From positions 186,001 to 250,000 of the forward strand of contig NZ_CP058952.1 in the NCBI RefSeq assembly GCF_013423785.1: 64,000 bases of DNA. Reading direction: 5' to 3'. Every line of letters begins with the position of its first letter. The stretch's first letter is position 1. This DNA comes from Chitinibacter fontanus. Its GTDB lineage: Bacteria > Pseudomonadota > Gammaproteobacteria > Burkholderiales > Chitinibacteraceae. The notes under the pieces are model-generated. The model searched no databases. It saw only the letters and a program-made list of their open reading frames with translations, and had not been told where the DNA came from. Position numbers and translations under genes: made by a program. Below are positions 18,449 to 27,809 of this stretch, one piece after another.

Positions 18449-20035
18449 ATGCGCAAATTTGATGTGCTGATTCTGGGTAGTGGGCTTGGTGGCATGACCA
18501 TCGCATTACAATTGGCAGAAAAATTGAAAGTCGGTTTAATCACCAAACGCGAGCTGCGTGATGGCGGTAGCGGCTGGGCGCAGGGCGGAATTGCTGCCGT
18601 ACTAGATGACTCCGACAGCATTGAATTACACATCAAGGATACTCATGTTGCAGGCGCCGGATTGTGCGACACCGATGCAACACGCTTTATCATTGAGAAT
18701 TCGAAAGATGCGATTGATTGGCTCATCAAAATGGGCGTTCCGTTCACCAAAGATGAATCGGGCGACACCAGTTATCAGGGCTATCACCTTACGCGCGAAG
18801 GCGGCCACAGCCACCGTCGCATCATCCATGCGGCCGATGCCACTGGCGCGGCTGTAATTGACACACTGGCGATCAAGGTCGCGGCACACCCGAATATCAC
18901 CTTACTGGAAGAACATATTGCTGTTGATCTAATCACTGAGCGCAGTGGAGACACAAGCCGCTGTGTTGGCGCTTATGTCTATGACAAAACCGCTGATCGC
19001 GTCGAAACGATACTTGCACCGTTTACTGTACTGGCCACCGGCGGTGCGGGCAAAGTGTATCTGTACACCACCAATCCTGACGTCGCGACCGGCGATGGTA
19101 TTGCGATGGGTTGGCGTGCAGGTTGCCGCGTTTCGAATATGGAATTTATCCAGTTCCACCCAACATGCCTGTATCACCCGCACGCAAAGTCCTTTCTGAT
19201 TACCGAAGCAGTCCGCGGCGAAGGCGGTATTTTACGTCTCCCCGATGGCACCCGCTTTATGCCGAGCCACGATGAGCGTGCCGAGTTAGCACCACGCGAT
19301 GTCGTCGCCCGTGCGATTGACTTTGAAATGAAACGCGGTGGGTACGATTGCGTGTATCTGGATATTTCGTACAAGCCAGCCGCTTTTGTGAAAGAGCATT
19401 TCCCGAATATCTATCAGCGCTGCTTGGAACTCGGCATCGACATTACCAAAGAGCCGATCCCTGTGGTGCCTGCAGCGCATTACACCTGCGGCGGCTTGGT
19501 GACTGATTTAGATGGCCGCACCGATCTGGCCAACCTGTTCGCCGTGGGCGAAGTCGCTTGCACCGGCCTACACGGCGCTAATCGACTGGCCTCCAATTCA
19601 TTACTTGAGTGCATGGTACTGGGCAAAGCTGCAGCACACGCGATTTTGCAACAAACACCGCAACCGCTGCCTAATGTCGCTGAATGGGATGAAAGCCGCG
19701 TCACCGATCCGGATGAAGAAGTGGTGATTTCGCACAATTGGGATGAGCTACGCCGCTTTATGTGGGATTACGTCGGCATTGTGCGCACAAATAAACGGCT
19801 GGAACGTGCACTACACCGGATTGAATTACTGAAAAGTGAAATTCACGAGTTTTATCGGAATTTCCGAGTTTCGAATGACTTGCTGGAATTGCGCAATCTG
19901 GTTATTACTGCTGAATTGATTGTGCGCTGCGCAATGGCACGCAAGGAAAGTCGTGGCCTGCACTATAGTCGTGATTACCCAGGCATCGACACCAATTCAA
20001 AGCCAACTCTTTTGATACCCGAAAATAAAAAATAG
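18449..20035 (+). CDS. nadB: L-aspartate oxidase
   Basis: Flavoenzyme that turns L-aspartate into iminoaspartate, the first step of NAD synthesis. FAD-binding [20 protein letters not shown] is at the N terminus; the fumarate-reductase-like active site shows [15 protein letters not shown] and [15 protein letters not shown] and [18 protein letters not shown]. The ATG at 18449 has an AAAGGA site and gives 528 residues, near the family norm; the frame upstream to 18278 is non-conserved. nadB divergent from rpoE is also the E. coli order. Confidence 0.96.
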   Translation: MRKFDVLILGSGLGGMTIALQLAEKLKVGLITKRELRDGGSGWAQGGIAAVLDDSDSIELHIKDTHVAGAGLCDTDATRFIIENSKDAIDWLIKMGVPFTKDESGDTSYQGYHLTREGGHSHRRIIHAADATGAAVIDTLAIKVAAHPNITLLEEHIAVDLITERSGDTSRCVGAYVYDKTADRVETILAPFTVLATGGAGKVYLYTTNPDVATGDGIAMGWRAGCRVSNMEFIQFHPTCLYHPHAKSFLITEAVRGEGGILRLPDGTRFMPSHDERAELAPRDVVARAIDFEMKRGGYDCVYLDISYKPAAFVKEHFPNIYQRCLELGIDITKEPIPVVPAAHYTCGGLVTDLDGRTDLANLFAVGEVACTGLHGANRLASNSLLECMVLGKAAAHAILQQTPQPLPNVAEWDESRVTDPDEEVVISHNWDELRRFMWDYVGIVRTNKRLERALHRIELLKSEIHEFYRNFRVSNDLLELRNLVITAELIVRCAMARKESRGLHYSRDYPGIDTNSKPTLLIPENKK

Positions 20036-20088
20036 CCAACGTATATAGCCCCAGGCCAGATTAAAATTGAGCTAGGGGCATATACCTA

Positions 20089-20517
20089 TCAAAAATCTAA
20101 TTCATCACGGACAAGACTAGCAGGCCAAATCCAGCGCAAATAGACTCGCCACTGCCGCAATATTTCAGCATTGGCGCTATCTGGCCACAACACCAAATAC
20201 AGTTTTTTGCCGTCACCTTGCAGATGCAATACCAGCACATGGGCAGTTAACACGCTGCTAGGCAAAATACGCATCGAGTACTTTTCGCCCCCACGCATAC
20301 ACACCTCCAACTGACCGGAGGCAAGGCACTGAACCTGCAACACGGCAGGCAACTGGTGCCAATGCCACCACCATGAAGCCAATACAACTCCACTTACAAG
20401 TACTGCCCAAGGCCAGCTCATCCACCAAGCATTCAGCAAGGTCAGCGAATGTGTTAGCAACAAAAAACCCCGCTGCCATTTGGATACGGGGTTGATGTGC
20501 AACACAGCAGGCAACAT
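20089..20517 (-). CDS. YgfX/CptA-like small membrane protein
   Basis: A 142-residue protein with two adjacent hydrophobic segments (about 18-34 and 36-50: WWMSWPWAVLVSGVVLASWW) followed by a soluble part ending LVLWPDSANAEILRQWRVYL. The topology, the SxW basic N terminus and the position next to nadB match YgfX-type proteins, which in E. coli form a pair with SdhE; no sdhE-like gene is adjacent here. It overlaps the following SIMPL gene stop by one base. The assignment is by pattern and context. Confidence 0.6.
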   Translation of the reverse strand: MLPAVLHINPVSKWQRGFLLLTHSLTLLNAWWMSWPWAVLVSGVVLASWWWHWHQLPAVLQVQCLASGQLEVCMRGGEKYSMRILPSSVLTAHVLVLHLQGDGKKLYLVLWPDSANAEILRQWRVYLRWIWPASLVRDELDF

Positions 20518-21230
20518 TACTCGCCGACCTGAATACTGCCATTTACATTGACCACCAAACGGCTTTCACCCGCATCTACGGGTGCCGGGGCTGGCGCCGC
20601 TTCAGCGGCCATCACCGCACTCTTGTACATCACTGGTCGTGGTTGGGGATAATTGGCTTGGGTTTGAATATTCATTTGCATGGTTTTCCAAGCCTGCCCA
20701 CCCATAGTGCGCTGGATAACATTTGCACGTTGCCGGAATGCCTTTATCGCCTCTTCAATCAAAGCATCTTCCGCTACTTTGCGACTTTGCTCTGATACTT
20801 CATATCGGATATCAGCCAACTGCAAAGCCACGCCACTAGGCTGCGGCTTTTGTAATTGCGCAATCAGTTGCGACAAAGCCGAGAAATCTTTGGATGTTAA
20901 TCTTAGCTCTCCGCGGCTGCGCCAAGATTGCAATTGGTTGTTTTTATTGTTGTACACCGGGTAGCTGCTATAAGCTGTGCCAGCGGATTGCACACTAGGA
21001 AATTGCTTTAGGGTTTTCTGCGCAGCAGCGATGGTTTGATTAATTTTATCGGCCAATTTGCTCGAATCGGTGTCGGTAAGCTCGACAAATAAAGTCGCCT
21101 GCGCTGTGTCATTATCAATTTGACGGCTAGCACTCGCATCCAAGCTCACCACATTATATTGGACTGCACTATCGGCCCAAGCCAAACACGGAGCAGCTAG
21201 TAAAGCGGCGATCAATGCTTTTTTCTTCAT
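20517..21230 (-). CDS. Periplasmic SIMPL-domain protein (DUF541)
   Basis: Exported protein of the SIMPL/DUF541 family. A signal peptide (KKKALIAALLAAPCLAWA) is followed by VVSLDASASRQIDNDTAQATL and the typical INQTIAAAQKTLKQFPSVQSAGTAYSSYPVY pattern in parts. ATG at 21230 has an AAGGA site; the longer frame to 21299 lacks one. 237 residues. Family members are periplasmic or outer-membrane-linked and are linked to stress tolerance in some bacteria; the activity is not established. Confidence 0.82.
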   Translation of the reverse strand: MKKKALIAALLAAPCLAWADSAVQYNVVSLDASASRQIDNDTAQATLFVELTDTDSSKLADKINQTIAAAQKTLKQFPSVQSAGTAYSSYPVYNNKNNQLQSWRSRGELRLTSKDFSALSQLIAQLQKPQPSGVALQLADIRYEVSEQSRKVAEDALIEEAIKAFRQRANVIQRTMGGQAWKTMQMNIQTQANYPQPRPVMYKSAVMAAEAAPAPAPVDAGESRLVVNVNGSIQVGE

Positions 21231-21306
21231 AAGAACATTCCTTGCGTTGCGCCAAACTACGGCTGAATGAAAGTCATTTAAGCACAGCAAAGTATGCATC
21301 GCAGCG

Positions 21307-21335
21307 TAAAAAAGTCGCCATCAATGATGGCGACT
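21307..21335 (-). terminator. Rho-independent terminator
   Basis: Stem AGTCGCCAT/ATGGCGACT around a short CAATG loop (21313-21335), followed on the minus strand by TTTTTT. It ends the 119-residue gene upstream. Confidence 0.85.
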
Positions 21336-21364
21336 ATTCAGTTTGAGTTCAGCAAGCTGCCACT

Positions 21365-21724
21365 TTAGTGATAATTGTGGTCCGTTGGTGTGTTATGAAT
21401 ATCATCCGACACCGCATCCATTACACCCAAGTGAATTTCAACATCAAACCATTCCCAGAATAGTTTTAAAGAGCGCTTCGGCGGCCACAAAGCATCATCG
21501 GCCACCCACGATGCCAACTCCTGATCAAATAATTTATCTGCAATATCGTCAATAAACGCAATTGAATCCTCAGGCTCAGCCGCTTCCGGCACCAAAATCA
21601 CCGTACAATCCGAGCGAATTTCGGCCAAGGTCAACGTAACATCATTACCCGGCAGCGCATTAAGCCAATCCAAAAAAGGCTGTTTTGGGCGAATAATGGC
21701 TGCGGAACGATCAACAATAAACAT
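21365..21724 (-). CDS. Conserved-looking hypothetical protein, 119 residues
   Basis: Not recognised. The acidic protein starts MFIVDRSAAIIRPKQPFLDW and contains VTLTLAEIRSDCTVILVPE and the tryptophan-rich LKLFWEWFDVEIHLGV. No signal peptide or membrane helix. The ATG at 21724 is preferred over 21745 because AAGGA lies 6 nt before it. It has its own terminator and lies between rnr and the SIMPL gene. Similar short acidic proteins occur in other betaproteobacteria (recollection, not checked). Confidence 0.6.
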   Translation of the reverse strand: MFIVDRSAAIIRPKQPFLDWLNALPGNDVTLTLAEIRSDCTVILVPEAAEPEDSIAFIDDIADKLFDQELASWVADDALWPPKRSLKLFWEWFDVEIHLGVMDAVSDDIHNTPTDHNYH

Positions 21725-21825
21725 CCGGTTTCCTTCAGGTTTCATCTTTTAATTTTTAAACTGTTCTAAATACTGGTAACTGTAAGTGGGGACAATTACG
21801 CAAAGCGCAACCATACCCACCGAGA

Positions 21826-24378
21826 TTAACGCCGGCGACGGCGGCGCGTACCGGCACTGGCAGGCACAGCATCACCCTGCGCCGCTTGGGCACGACGTCG
21901 CTGGGTCGCAGTACCCGGCTTTTTACGCCGAACGCTCGGCTCATCAACGGCCGCAGCGCCGCCCTTAGCTGCCGCAGTGCTACCCACTCTGGCTGTACTG
22001 GTTCTTGCACCGGGTTTAGCCGTGGTTCTAGCTGCGGGTTTGGCCTCGACGACTGGTGCAGTACGGCTATTACGAGCGCTCACTTTCACAACCGGCTTGC
22101 TACCAGCCGCACTTTTAGCCCCAACCAAGCGGCCAAAATCATCGACCAGTGCAAAATCGATTTTGCTGGTTTCCAGATCAACGCGAACGACGCGCACTTT
22201 CACACGATCAGTAATTCGATACACCTGACCGCCGCGCTCGCCTTTGAGCTCTTTGCGCTTTTCGTCGTAATGGAAGTAATCAGTACCCAGCTCGGAGACA
22301 TGCACCAAACCCTCGACGTACAAACCGTCGAGCAAGACAAACATGCCAAAACCGGTAACGGCCGACACTGAGCCCATGAACTCTTCGCCAATTTTGTCTT
22401 GCATGTAGTAGCACTTGAGCCAGTTTTGCACATCGCGGCTGGCTTCATCAGCGCGGCGTTCGGTCATCGAGCACTGCACACCCAGTTGTTCCCACTTGGT
22501 CGCTGGCTTGTATTTTTTGCCGGCCAGAATCGCTTTGATTGAACGATGAACCAGCAAGTCGGGGTAACGGCGAATCGGTGAAGTAAAGTGCGCATAGGCC
22601 TCATAACTCAGCCCAAAATGGCCCTCATTCTCGGGCGCGTACACCGCTTGCGACAAACTGCGCAACAACATCGTTTGCAATAAAGGAGCATCGGGGCGCT
22701 CTTTAATGCTCTCGAGCAACTGCGCGTAATCTTTTGCGCTCGGGTCTTCCGCCCCACCCAAACTCAAGCCCATTGTGCGCAGATATTCACGCAGATTCTT
22801 GAGTTTTTCCGGCGTTGGCCCTTCATGCACGCGGTATAAGCCGATGTGCTCGTTTTTAATCAGGAAATTGGCCGCGCAGACATTGGCTGCCAGCATGCAT
22901 TCCTCGATCAGCTTGTGTGCGTCATTGCGCACCACCGGAACAATCGCTTTTATTTTGCCAAATTCATCAAAGCGCATTTCAGTTTCTTGTGTTTCAAAAT
23001 CAATCGCGCCGCGCTCATGACGAGCCACTACAAAGACCTTAAACAAGTCATACAGTGTTTTTAGATGTGGCAATAGATGGGTATTGGCCTGCGCATCCTC
23101 CCCTTTGGGGTTTTGCAGCATATCCCACACCCGGGTATAAGTCAGCCGTGCCTTCGAGAGCATCACTGCTGGGTAAAATTCATATTTTTTAATCTCACCC
23201 GTCTGCGTCACACGCATATCGCAGACCATGCAGAGCCGCTCAACATCAGGATTGAGCGAACACACGCCATTAGACAACGCCTCAGGCAACATCGGAATCA
23301 CGCGACGCGGAAAATACACCGAGTTACCGCGCTCGATCGCAGTCAAATCAAGTGCATCATTGGGTGTAACATAATGGCTCACATCGGCAATCGCCACGAC
23401 CAGTCGCCAACCTTTGCCTTTCTTCTCAGCAAAGACCGCATCGTCAAAATCGCGGGCGGTTTCGCCATCAATGGTCACTAGCGGCAAATCGCGCAAATCA
23501 ACACGCTCAACGCCCTGCACTGGCTTCCAGTCTTTCTTCTTCACTTTTTGCGGCGTGGCATCGGCTTGCGCTTGCGCCTCAGGCGAGAACACATGTGGCA
23601 GATTGTGTTTACGCAGTGCAATTTCGATTTCCATGCCAGGATCATCGTAATTGCCAAGTAATTCAATCACGCGTCCCACGGGTTGCGAGTAGCGCGAAGG
23701 CTGCACCAGCAACTCGACCATCACCACCTGCCCGGCTTTTGCACCGCCAGTGTTTTTGGCTTCCAGCAAAATATCGCGGCTGATACGTTTGTCTTCGGCG
23801 GTGACAAAAAACACGCCGCGTTCATTATGCAAACGACCAACCAAACGCTGATTAACGTGCTCCAGCACCTCGGCAATCGCCCCCTCAGGACGGCCGCGGC
23901 GATCTACCCCAATCAAGCGCGCTAATACACGATCACCGTGCAGCACTTTGTCCATTTCCTTGGGGCCAAGGAATAAATCATCGCCACCATCATCACGCAG
24001 CAAAAAGCCAAAACCATCTGGATGGCCTTGGATCTTACCCGGGATCAGATCGAGTTTTTCCGGCAAACACAGCGCGCCTTTGCGATTGAGCAACAATTGC
24101 CCTTCGCGGCCCATCGCCTGCATGCGACGCTCGAACGCAACTAATTCATCTTCGCGGATATTGAGTAATTGGGCCAATTCTTCGGCCATGATGGGTGCGC
24201 CGCGCTCTGCGAGGATTTGCAGAATAAATTCGCGCGACGGTAGCGGAAATTCGTAGCGGCCTTTTTCGCGCTCGAGATAAGGGTCTTGGGCACGCAAGCC
24301 AGTAATTTTGCGAGTAGTTTTTTTCTTAGGTACGGGCGTTTTTTCCAGTTTTTTTTCCATTGGACCTGTTTTTTTCAT
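21826..24378 (-). CDS. rnr: Ribonuclease R
   Basis: Processive 3'-5' exoribonuclease able to degrade structured RNA. Order of domains: basic N-terminal extension, winged helix (about residues 45-105), cold-shock domains (IPGKIQGHPDGFGFLLRDDG), catalytic RNB domain with TIDGETARDFDDAV carrying the metal-binding aspartates and HFTSPIRRYPDLLVHR, then S1 domain (GSVSAVTGFGMFVLLDG). The last ~95 residues are a Lys/Arg/Ala-rich tail ending RRRRR, as in other RNase R proteins. 850 residues. Divergent from the tRNA-Leu promoter. Confidence 0.96.
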   Translation of the reverse strand: MKKTGPMEKKLEKTPVPKKKTTRKITGLRAQDPYLEREKGRYEFPLPSREFILQILAERGAPIMAEELAQLLNIREDELVAFERRMQAMGREGQLLLNRKGALCLPEKLDLIPGKIQGHPDGFGFLLRDDGGDDLFLGPKEMDKVLHGDRVLARLIGVDRRGRPEGAIAEVLEHVNQRLVGRLHNERGVFFVTAEDKRISRDILLEAKNTGGAKAGQVVMVELLVQPSRYSQPVGRVIELLGNYDDPGMEIEIALRKHNLPHVFSPEAQAQADATPQKVKKKDWKPVQGVERVDLRDLPLVTIDGETARDFDDAVFAEKKGKGWRLVVAIADVSHYVTPNDALDLTAIERGNSVYFPRRVIPMLPEALSNGVCSLNPDVERLCMVCDMRVTQTGEIKKYEFYPAVMLSKARLTYTRVWDMLQNPKGEDAQANTHLLPHLKTLYDLFKVFVVARHERGAIDFETQETEMRFDEFGKIKAIVPVVRNDAHKLIEECMLAANVCAANFLIKNEHIGLYRVHEGPTPEKLKNLREYLRTMGLSLGGAEDPSAKDYAQLLESIKERPDAPLLQTMLLRSLSQAVYAPENEGHFGLSYEAYAHFTSPIRRYPDLLVHRSIKAILAGKKYKPATKWEQLGVQCSMTERRADEASRDVQNWLKCYYMQDKIGEEFMGSVSAVTGFGMFVLLDGLYVEGLVHVSELGTDYFHYDEKRKELKGERGGQVYRITDRVKVRVVRVDLETSKIDFALVDDFGRLVGAKSAAGSKPVVKVSARNSRTAPVVEAKPAARTTAKPGARTSTARVGSTAAAKGGAAAVDEPSVRRKKPGTATQRRRAQAAQGDAVPASAGTRRRRRR

Positions 24379-24386
24379 ATCTAGGA

Positions 24387-24440
24387 TTGACGATATACGT
24401 CTGATTGCATATTATAGCGCCTCTCTGCTGTAGAGGCGCT
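24387..24440 (+). promoter_or_regulatory. Strong tRNA-Leu promoter with GC-rich discriminator and leader hairpin
   Basis: TTGACG at 24387 and TATTAT at 24410 with exactly 17 bp between them, then GCGCC, a discriminator typical of stringently controlled stable-RNA promoters. The start of the transcript would contain a perfect 8-bp hairpin GCGCCTCT/AGAGGCGC (24417-24440). It reads into the two tRNA-Leu genes and lies just upstream of the rnr start on the other strand. Confidence 0.75.
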
Positions 24441-24479
24441 GCGAATTAGTAGCAAAGTTGCAAAGAAATGCTGTGAAGA

Positions 24480-24566
24480 GCCCAGGTGGCGGAATTGGTA
24501 GACGCACTAGGTTCAGGTCCTAGCGCCCGCAAGGGTGTGGAAGTTCGAGTCTTCTCTTGGGCACCA
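24480..24566 (+). tRNA. tRNA-Leu (anticodon CAG), copy 1
   Basis: An 87-nt class II tRNA with long variable arm. Acceptor GCCCAGG pairs with the 3' end before CCA; anticodon arm CTAGG-TTCAGGT-CCTAG gives CAG; T arm contains GTTCGAGTC; CCA is encoded. It decodes CUG, the major Leu codon. Confidence 0.96.
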
Positions 24567-24597
24567 ACTCTTCAATCAGCATAATAGCATTAGTCGT

Positions 24598-24684
24598 GCC
24601 CAGGTGGCGGAATTGGTAGACGCACTAGGTTCAGGTCCTAGCGCCCGCAAGGGTGTGGAAGTTCGAGTCTTCTCTTGGGCACCA
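24598..24684 (+). tRNA. tRNA-Leu (anticodon CAG), copy 2
   Basis: Identical in all 87 nt to the copy 31 bp upstream, including encoded CCA. The 31-bp spacer is AT-rich and unrelated. It is followed at once by DNA that looks like the remains of an integrated element, so its 3' end may have been an attachment site. Confidence 0.96.
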
Positions 24685-24721
24685 TTTTGTTATGCAAAGC
24701 AGTACAAAGAAGTCCAATTAG

Positions 24722-24752
24722 CCCCGTAAAACTTAGGTTTGCGGGGTTTTTT
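24722..24752 (+). terminator. Terminator of the tRNA-Leu operon
   Basis: CCCCG ... CGGGG stem strengthened by AAAC/GTTT inside (24722-24745), then TTTTTT. Lies 38 bp after the second tRNA. Confidence 0.8.
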
Positions 24753-24795
24753 GTATCCAACGCGATCCAAACCTATCTAAGTAAATCCAATATCC

Positions 24796-24967
24796 ATTGT
24801 TGGTATATTTTCGCAAAATTCATTCAACACCACCACATCCAACTTGCAGTGGCTTGTCAAACAGCCGACAAATGGCACACCCACAAACTTACCCGACTGC
24901 CCCCATCAATTTAAATTTTTTTGTTGGTATCATTGTTGGTATTGACACCATTTTCGATACCAACAAT
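24796..24967. repeat. Three direct and one inverted GTTGGTAT sites beside tRNA-Leu
   Basis: GTTGGTAT occurs at 24799-24806, 24923-24930 and 24935-24942, and inverted (ATACCAAC) at 24957-24964; the core extends to about ATTGTTGGTAT. They lie in a non-coding, AT-rich stretch (24753-25056) directly downstream of a tRNA 3' end. The pattern suggests arm-type sites of a tyrosine integrase whose gene has been lost; this is inference. No other gene is seen in this stretch. Confidence 0.5.
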
Positions 24968-25056
24968 CTCCCCTAGAACCGTTGCATCACTTAAAAAACG
25001 TGCTATTTCACAAAACGTGTTCGAGTCCGTCCAAACTACACTATTTTTTACAAAAT

Positions 25057-26477
25057 CTATCGCAATTCCCGCCATGGTAAATTCAACACTCCAAAAAGCT
25101 CTCCTGCTATCTTAATATACGTCCAAGGTCCATCTTGAAAACCCGTATCAAGGCACAAACAAATACTGGACGGCAAGAATGCAATTAACATGCTCCCTCT
25201 AGCTGCACCACCATTGACGAATAAAATCCTAATTTTCGATGATATTTGGAACAGCAGATTCTCCTGCCGTTCCACCAGCAACATCGCCCGCGTAGGTGGG
25301 TCAATGATAAAGATCTCGGCCTGGTTGGTTGGAGAGCCACAGCTAACTAATCGATGGCCGCTACTCGGCAAGGTCTTTACAGCCCCTGCTCAAGTTCGGA
25401 CTTATCTACCTCTAGCGTATTTGCGATCAGCCCTTTAGGTTTAAAGCCAGTAACACTAAGCGTGGTTTCAGCCAGACCATAGCAGGGTAACAAGGCCTCC
25501 TGCCGAAAGCCGACAGTAGCAAATCGGCGATGGAAGTCTTGCAGTGTATTCGCTTGAACAGGCTCAGCACCGCAATATGCCTGAACCCAGCAGCTTAAAT
25601 CCAACCCGTTCAAGTCATGATCATTTATGCGATCAATGCAGTACTGGTATGCAAAATTAGGGGCACCACTTGTAGTTACTTGGTTGCGGCCTATAACTTC
25701 AAGCCATAACTTCGGCTTGCGTAAGAAGTCTTGTGCGCCAAAAAAGTACTGCTGACATCCGACATAAATTGGACAGAGCAAATGTCCTACTAATCCCATG
25801 TTGTGATAAAGAGGTAACCAGTTTGCTCCTATTGTTTCCTTAGTTAAATGAAAACATTGGCGAATTTGTTCAAGGTTTTCCAGCAATTCACGATGAAAAA
25901 TAGGAACACCCTTTGGGGCCCCTGTTGAACCCGAGCTGTACTGAATAAATGCCAGATCGTCTTCGCTCCATTCATTTATGAATGCCCAGCCATCCTCGCC
26001 TTGCTGGTTTTTTTGTAAATCATCGAGCACACAGAGCTCAACCTTGCTTTCAGAGGCGTCACCAAGCCATTTCAGACACTTATCCTTAAAAGCGGCATTT
26101 GTCAGCGCTAGTTGAGCCTGAGAATCATCAATAATCGCAAGTAGCCTACTGCTTTGTTGTGATTTTGTAGGAGGAAAAACTGGCAAGGGAACTACACGAG
26201 CATAAAGACAACCCCAAAAAGCAATAACAAAATCTATCCCTTGAGGAAATAGAAGAAGACACCGCTCACCAGGACTTAACTTCTGGCGTAACGCATGAGC
26301 AATTGCACATGCTTGGTGATGTAACTCCAAATATGAAAGTCGATGCTGAACATCACCTTCCCCATCAAGAAAATAGTACGAAGAATTATCAGATTCTTCG
26401 CGGCTCCGCTGCCACAGATAGGTCATTAAAGGAGCTTCGTATGTTTGTTTTGGCTGACAGGAGAAATCCATCTCCAT
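25057..26477 (-). pseudogene. Broken fatty acyl-AMP ligase (AMP-binding) gene
   Basis: Residues 1-366 are an intact N-terminal half of a fatty acyl-AMP ligase: LLFPQGIDFVIAFWG, the P-loop FIQYSSGSTGAPKGVP, LPLYHNMGLVGHL, YCGAEPV and YGLAETTLSVTG. The frame then stops at 25377, while the expected continuation (GHRLVSCGSP, IFIIDPPTRA) is read in another frame from about 25387, next to a GGGG run. The sequence after that is scrambled, with only scraps such as TGFQDG, and the C-terminal domain is missing. Such enzymes activate fatty acids for lipopeptide or polyketide assembly. It looks like decaying accessory DNA. Confidence 0.8.
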
Positions 26478-26686
26478 GTCACTATCATATCAGACCGATA
26501 TTTCCGGCTGATGGAAGCGAGGAACCTAGTCACATTGCGATTGACCTAAATACCCCCGTTTCGTGCTCTGGAGCCGGTAAGGCCGATGTGTCGATGCCAA
26601 TCATTCAAAAACGAAAGTCTGTAATCTATCGGGTTGCGGTCTTTAATGATAAAGGGGCATGTATATTCGTTGAGGTTAATCGGTAA
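26441..26686 (+). CDS. Small ORF cut by the IS element (81 residues)
   Basis: Not recognised. The ATG at 26441 has a strong AAAGGAG site 6 nt upstream, which sets it apart from random ORFs. The product (MFVLADRRNPSPCHYHIRPI ... VYRVAVFNDKG region) has a plausible beta-rich pattern. Its last codons lie on the left end of the IS3 element: the TAA stop is within the terminal repeat (26682-26694), so the original gene probably extended further. It overlaps the 5' end of the acyl-AMP ligase pseudogene on the other strand. Confidence 0.4.
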   Translation: MFVLADRRNPSPCHYHIRPIFPADGSEEPSHIAIDLNTPVSCSGAGKADVSMPIIQKRKSVIYRVAVFNDKGACIFVEVNR

Positions 26687-26721
26687 TCCCCCCATTTTTA
26701 AATGAGGTTAGAAGTAAAGGG

Positions 26722-27549
26722 TTAAGCAGCTAATGCTAATTTCTGTTTCGGGCTGATACCACCTAAAGCCATATTCGGCCGTTCATTGTTGTAAGTCCAT
26801 ACCCAATCGGTCGCAAACTCTTGCATTTCAGCTACCGAATCGAATTGGTAATGATTAAGCCAATCGCAGCTTACCGTCCGGTTATAGCGCTCTACATACG
26901 CATTCTGTTGCGGATTTCCTGGCTGAATATATTCCAGTCGGATACCTAGCTTTTCTGCCCAATCTTTGACCTTTTGGCTAATGTACTCTGGCCCATTGTC
27001 GCAGCGAATGGCTTTGGACTAACCTCGCCACTCAAGCACCTGATTCAACGCGCGAATGACTCGTTCCACAGGCAACGATAAGTCAATTTCCATCGCCAGT
27101 GCTTCACGATTGAAATCGTCAATGACGTTGAATAACCGGATGCTGCGCACATCGGCCAACTGATCGTGCATAAAATCCATTGACCAACACTCGTTCGCAG
27201 CTTCAGGCACCGCCAACGGCTCAGGTTGAGCGCGCTCTATGCGGCGCTTGAGTTTGATGCGCAGCTTTAATTCCAGTTCTCGATAAATCCGGTACACCCG
27301 CTTGTGATTCCTGCGAAAGCCTTTGACATTACGAAGGTGCAAAAAGCAAAGCCCGAATCCCCAGTTGCGCTGATTGTGGGTCAATCGAATCAGGTGATCG
27401 GCAATCTCATCATTAACCGCCGATTGCTGAGATTGGTAGCGATAACAAGTTTGGCTGATGCCAAAGGCGCGACAGGCCAAGCCAATACTGATGCCACGAT
27501 GCTGTACCGCTTGGTGCGCCATCTCACGCCGCTGAGATGGCTTTACCAC
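26722..27549 (-). pseudogene. IS3-family transposase OrfB with in-frame stop
   Basis: DDE integrase domain of the transposase: first Asp in WSMDFMHD, second in RCDNGPEYIS, Glu in NAYVERYNR. The frame is interrupted by TAG at 27019-27021, right after LEWRG, where related transposases usually have GKPKAIRCDNGPE; the rest (to TAA at 26722) is intact in the same frame. It is expressed as an OrfAB fusion by -1 frameshifting in active relatives. A single nonsense change explains the defect. Confidence 0.85.
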
Positions 27550-27809
27550 TTTTTTTCGAGCGCCTCTTTCACGATCTCAGCCTTGAGGCGCTCTTTGGCA
27601 TACATTTTTTTGAGCCGCCGGTTTTTATCTTCGAGCTCTTTGAGCCTTGCCATGAGTGAGGCATCCATGCCACCGAATTTGGCGCGCCATTTGTAAAACG
27701 TGGCCGAGCTAAAGCCGGGCTCGCGGCAGAGCTCCGGCACAGGAGAACCGCCTTCGGCTTGCTTCAGAATGGCCATGATTTGGCTGTCTGAAAAACGTGA
27801 TGCTTTCAT
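27543..27809 (-). CDS. IS3-family transposase OrfA
   Basis: An 88-residue DNA-binding protein with helix-turn-helix (MKASRFSDSQIMAILKQAE ... SSATFYKWRAKFGG) and a C-terminal leucine-zipper helix ELEDKNRRLKKMYAKERL. The end contains seven A residues followed by G (slippery A_AAA_AAG), from which a -1 shift enters orfB. Intact. Confidence 0.9.
   Translation of the reverse strand: MKASRFSDSQIMAILKQAEGGSPVPELCREPGFSSATFYKWRAKFGGMDASLMARLKELEDKNRRLKKMYAKERLKAEIVKEALEKKW

Noticed and set aside
20036..20088. Possible terminator hairpin between convergent nadB and the YgfX-like gene
   Set aside because: TATATAGCCCC/GGGGCATATA can pair but the loop is long and there is no T-run; too weak to list.
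24911..25075. 54-codon minus-strand ORF across the GTTGGTAT repeats
   Set aside because: No ribosome-binding site, low-complexity Asn/Thr tail created by the repeats, and it lies in decayed DNA.
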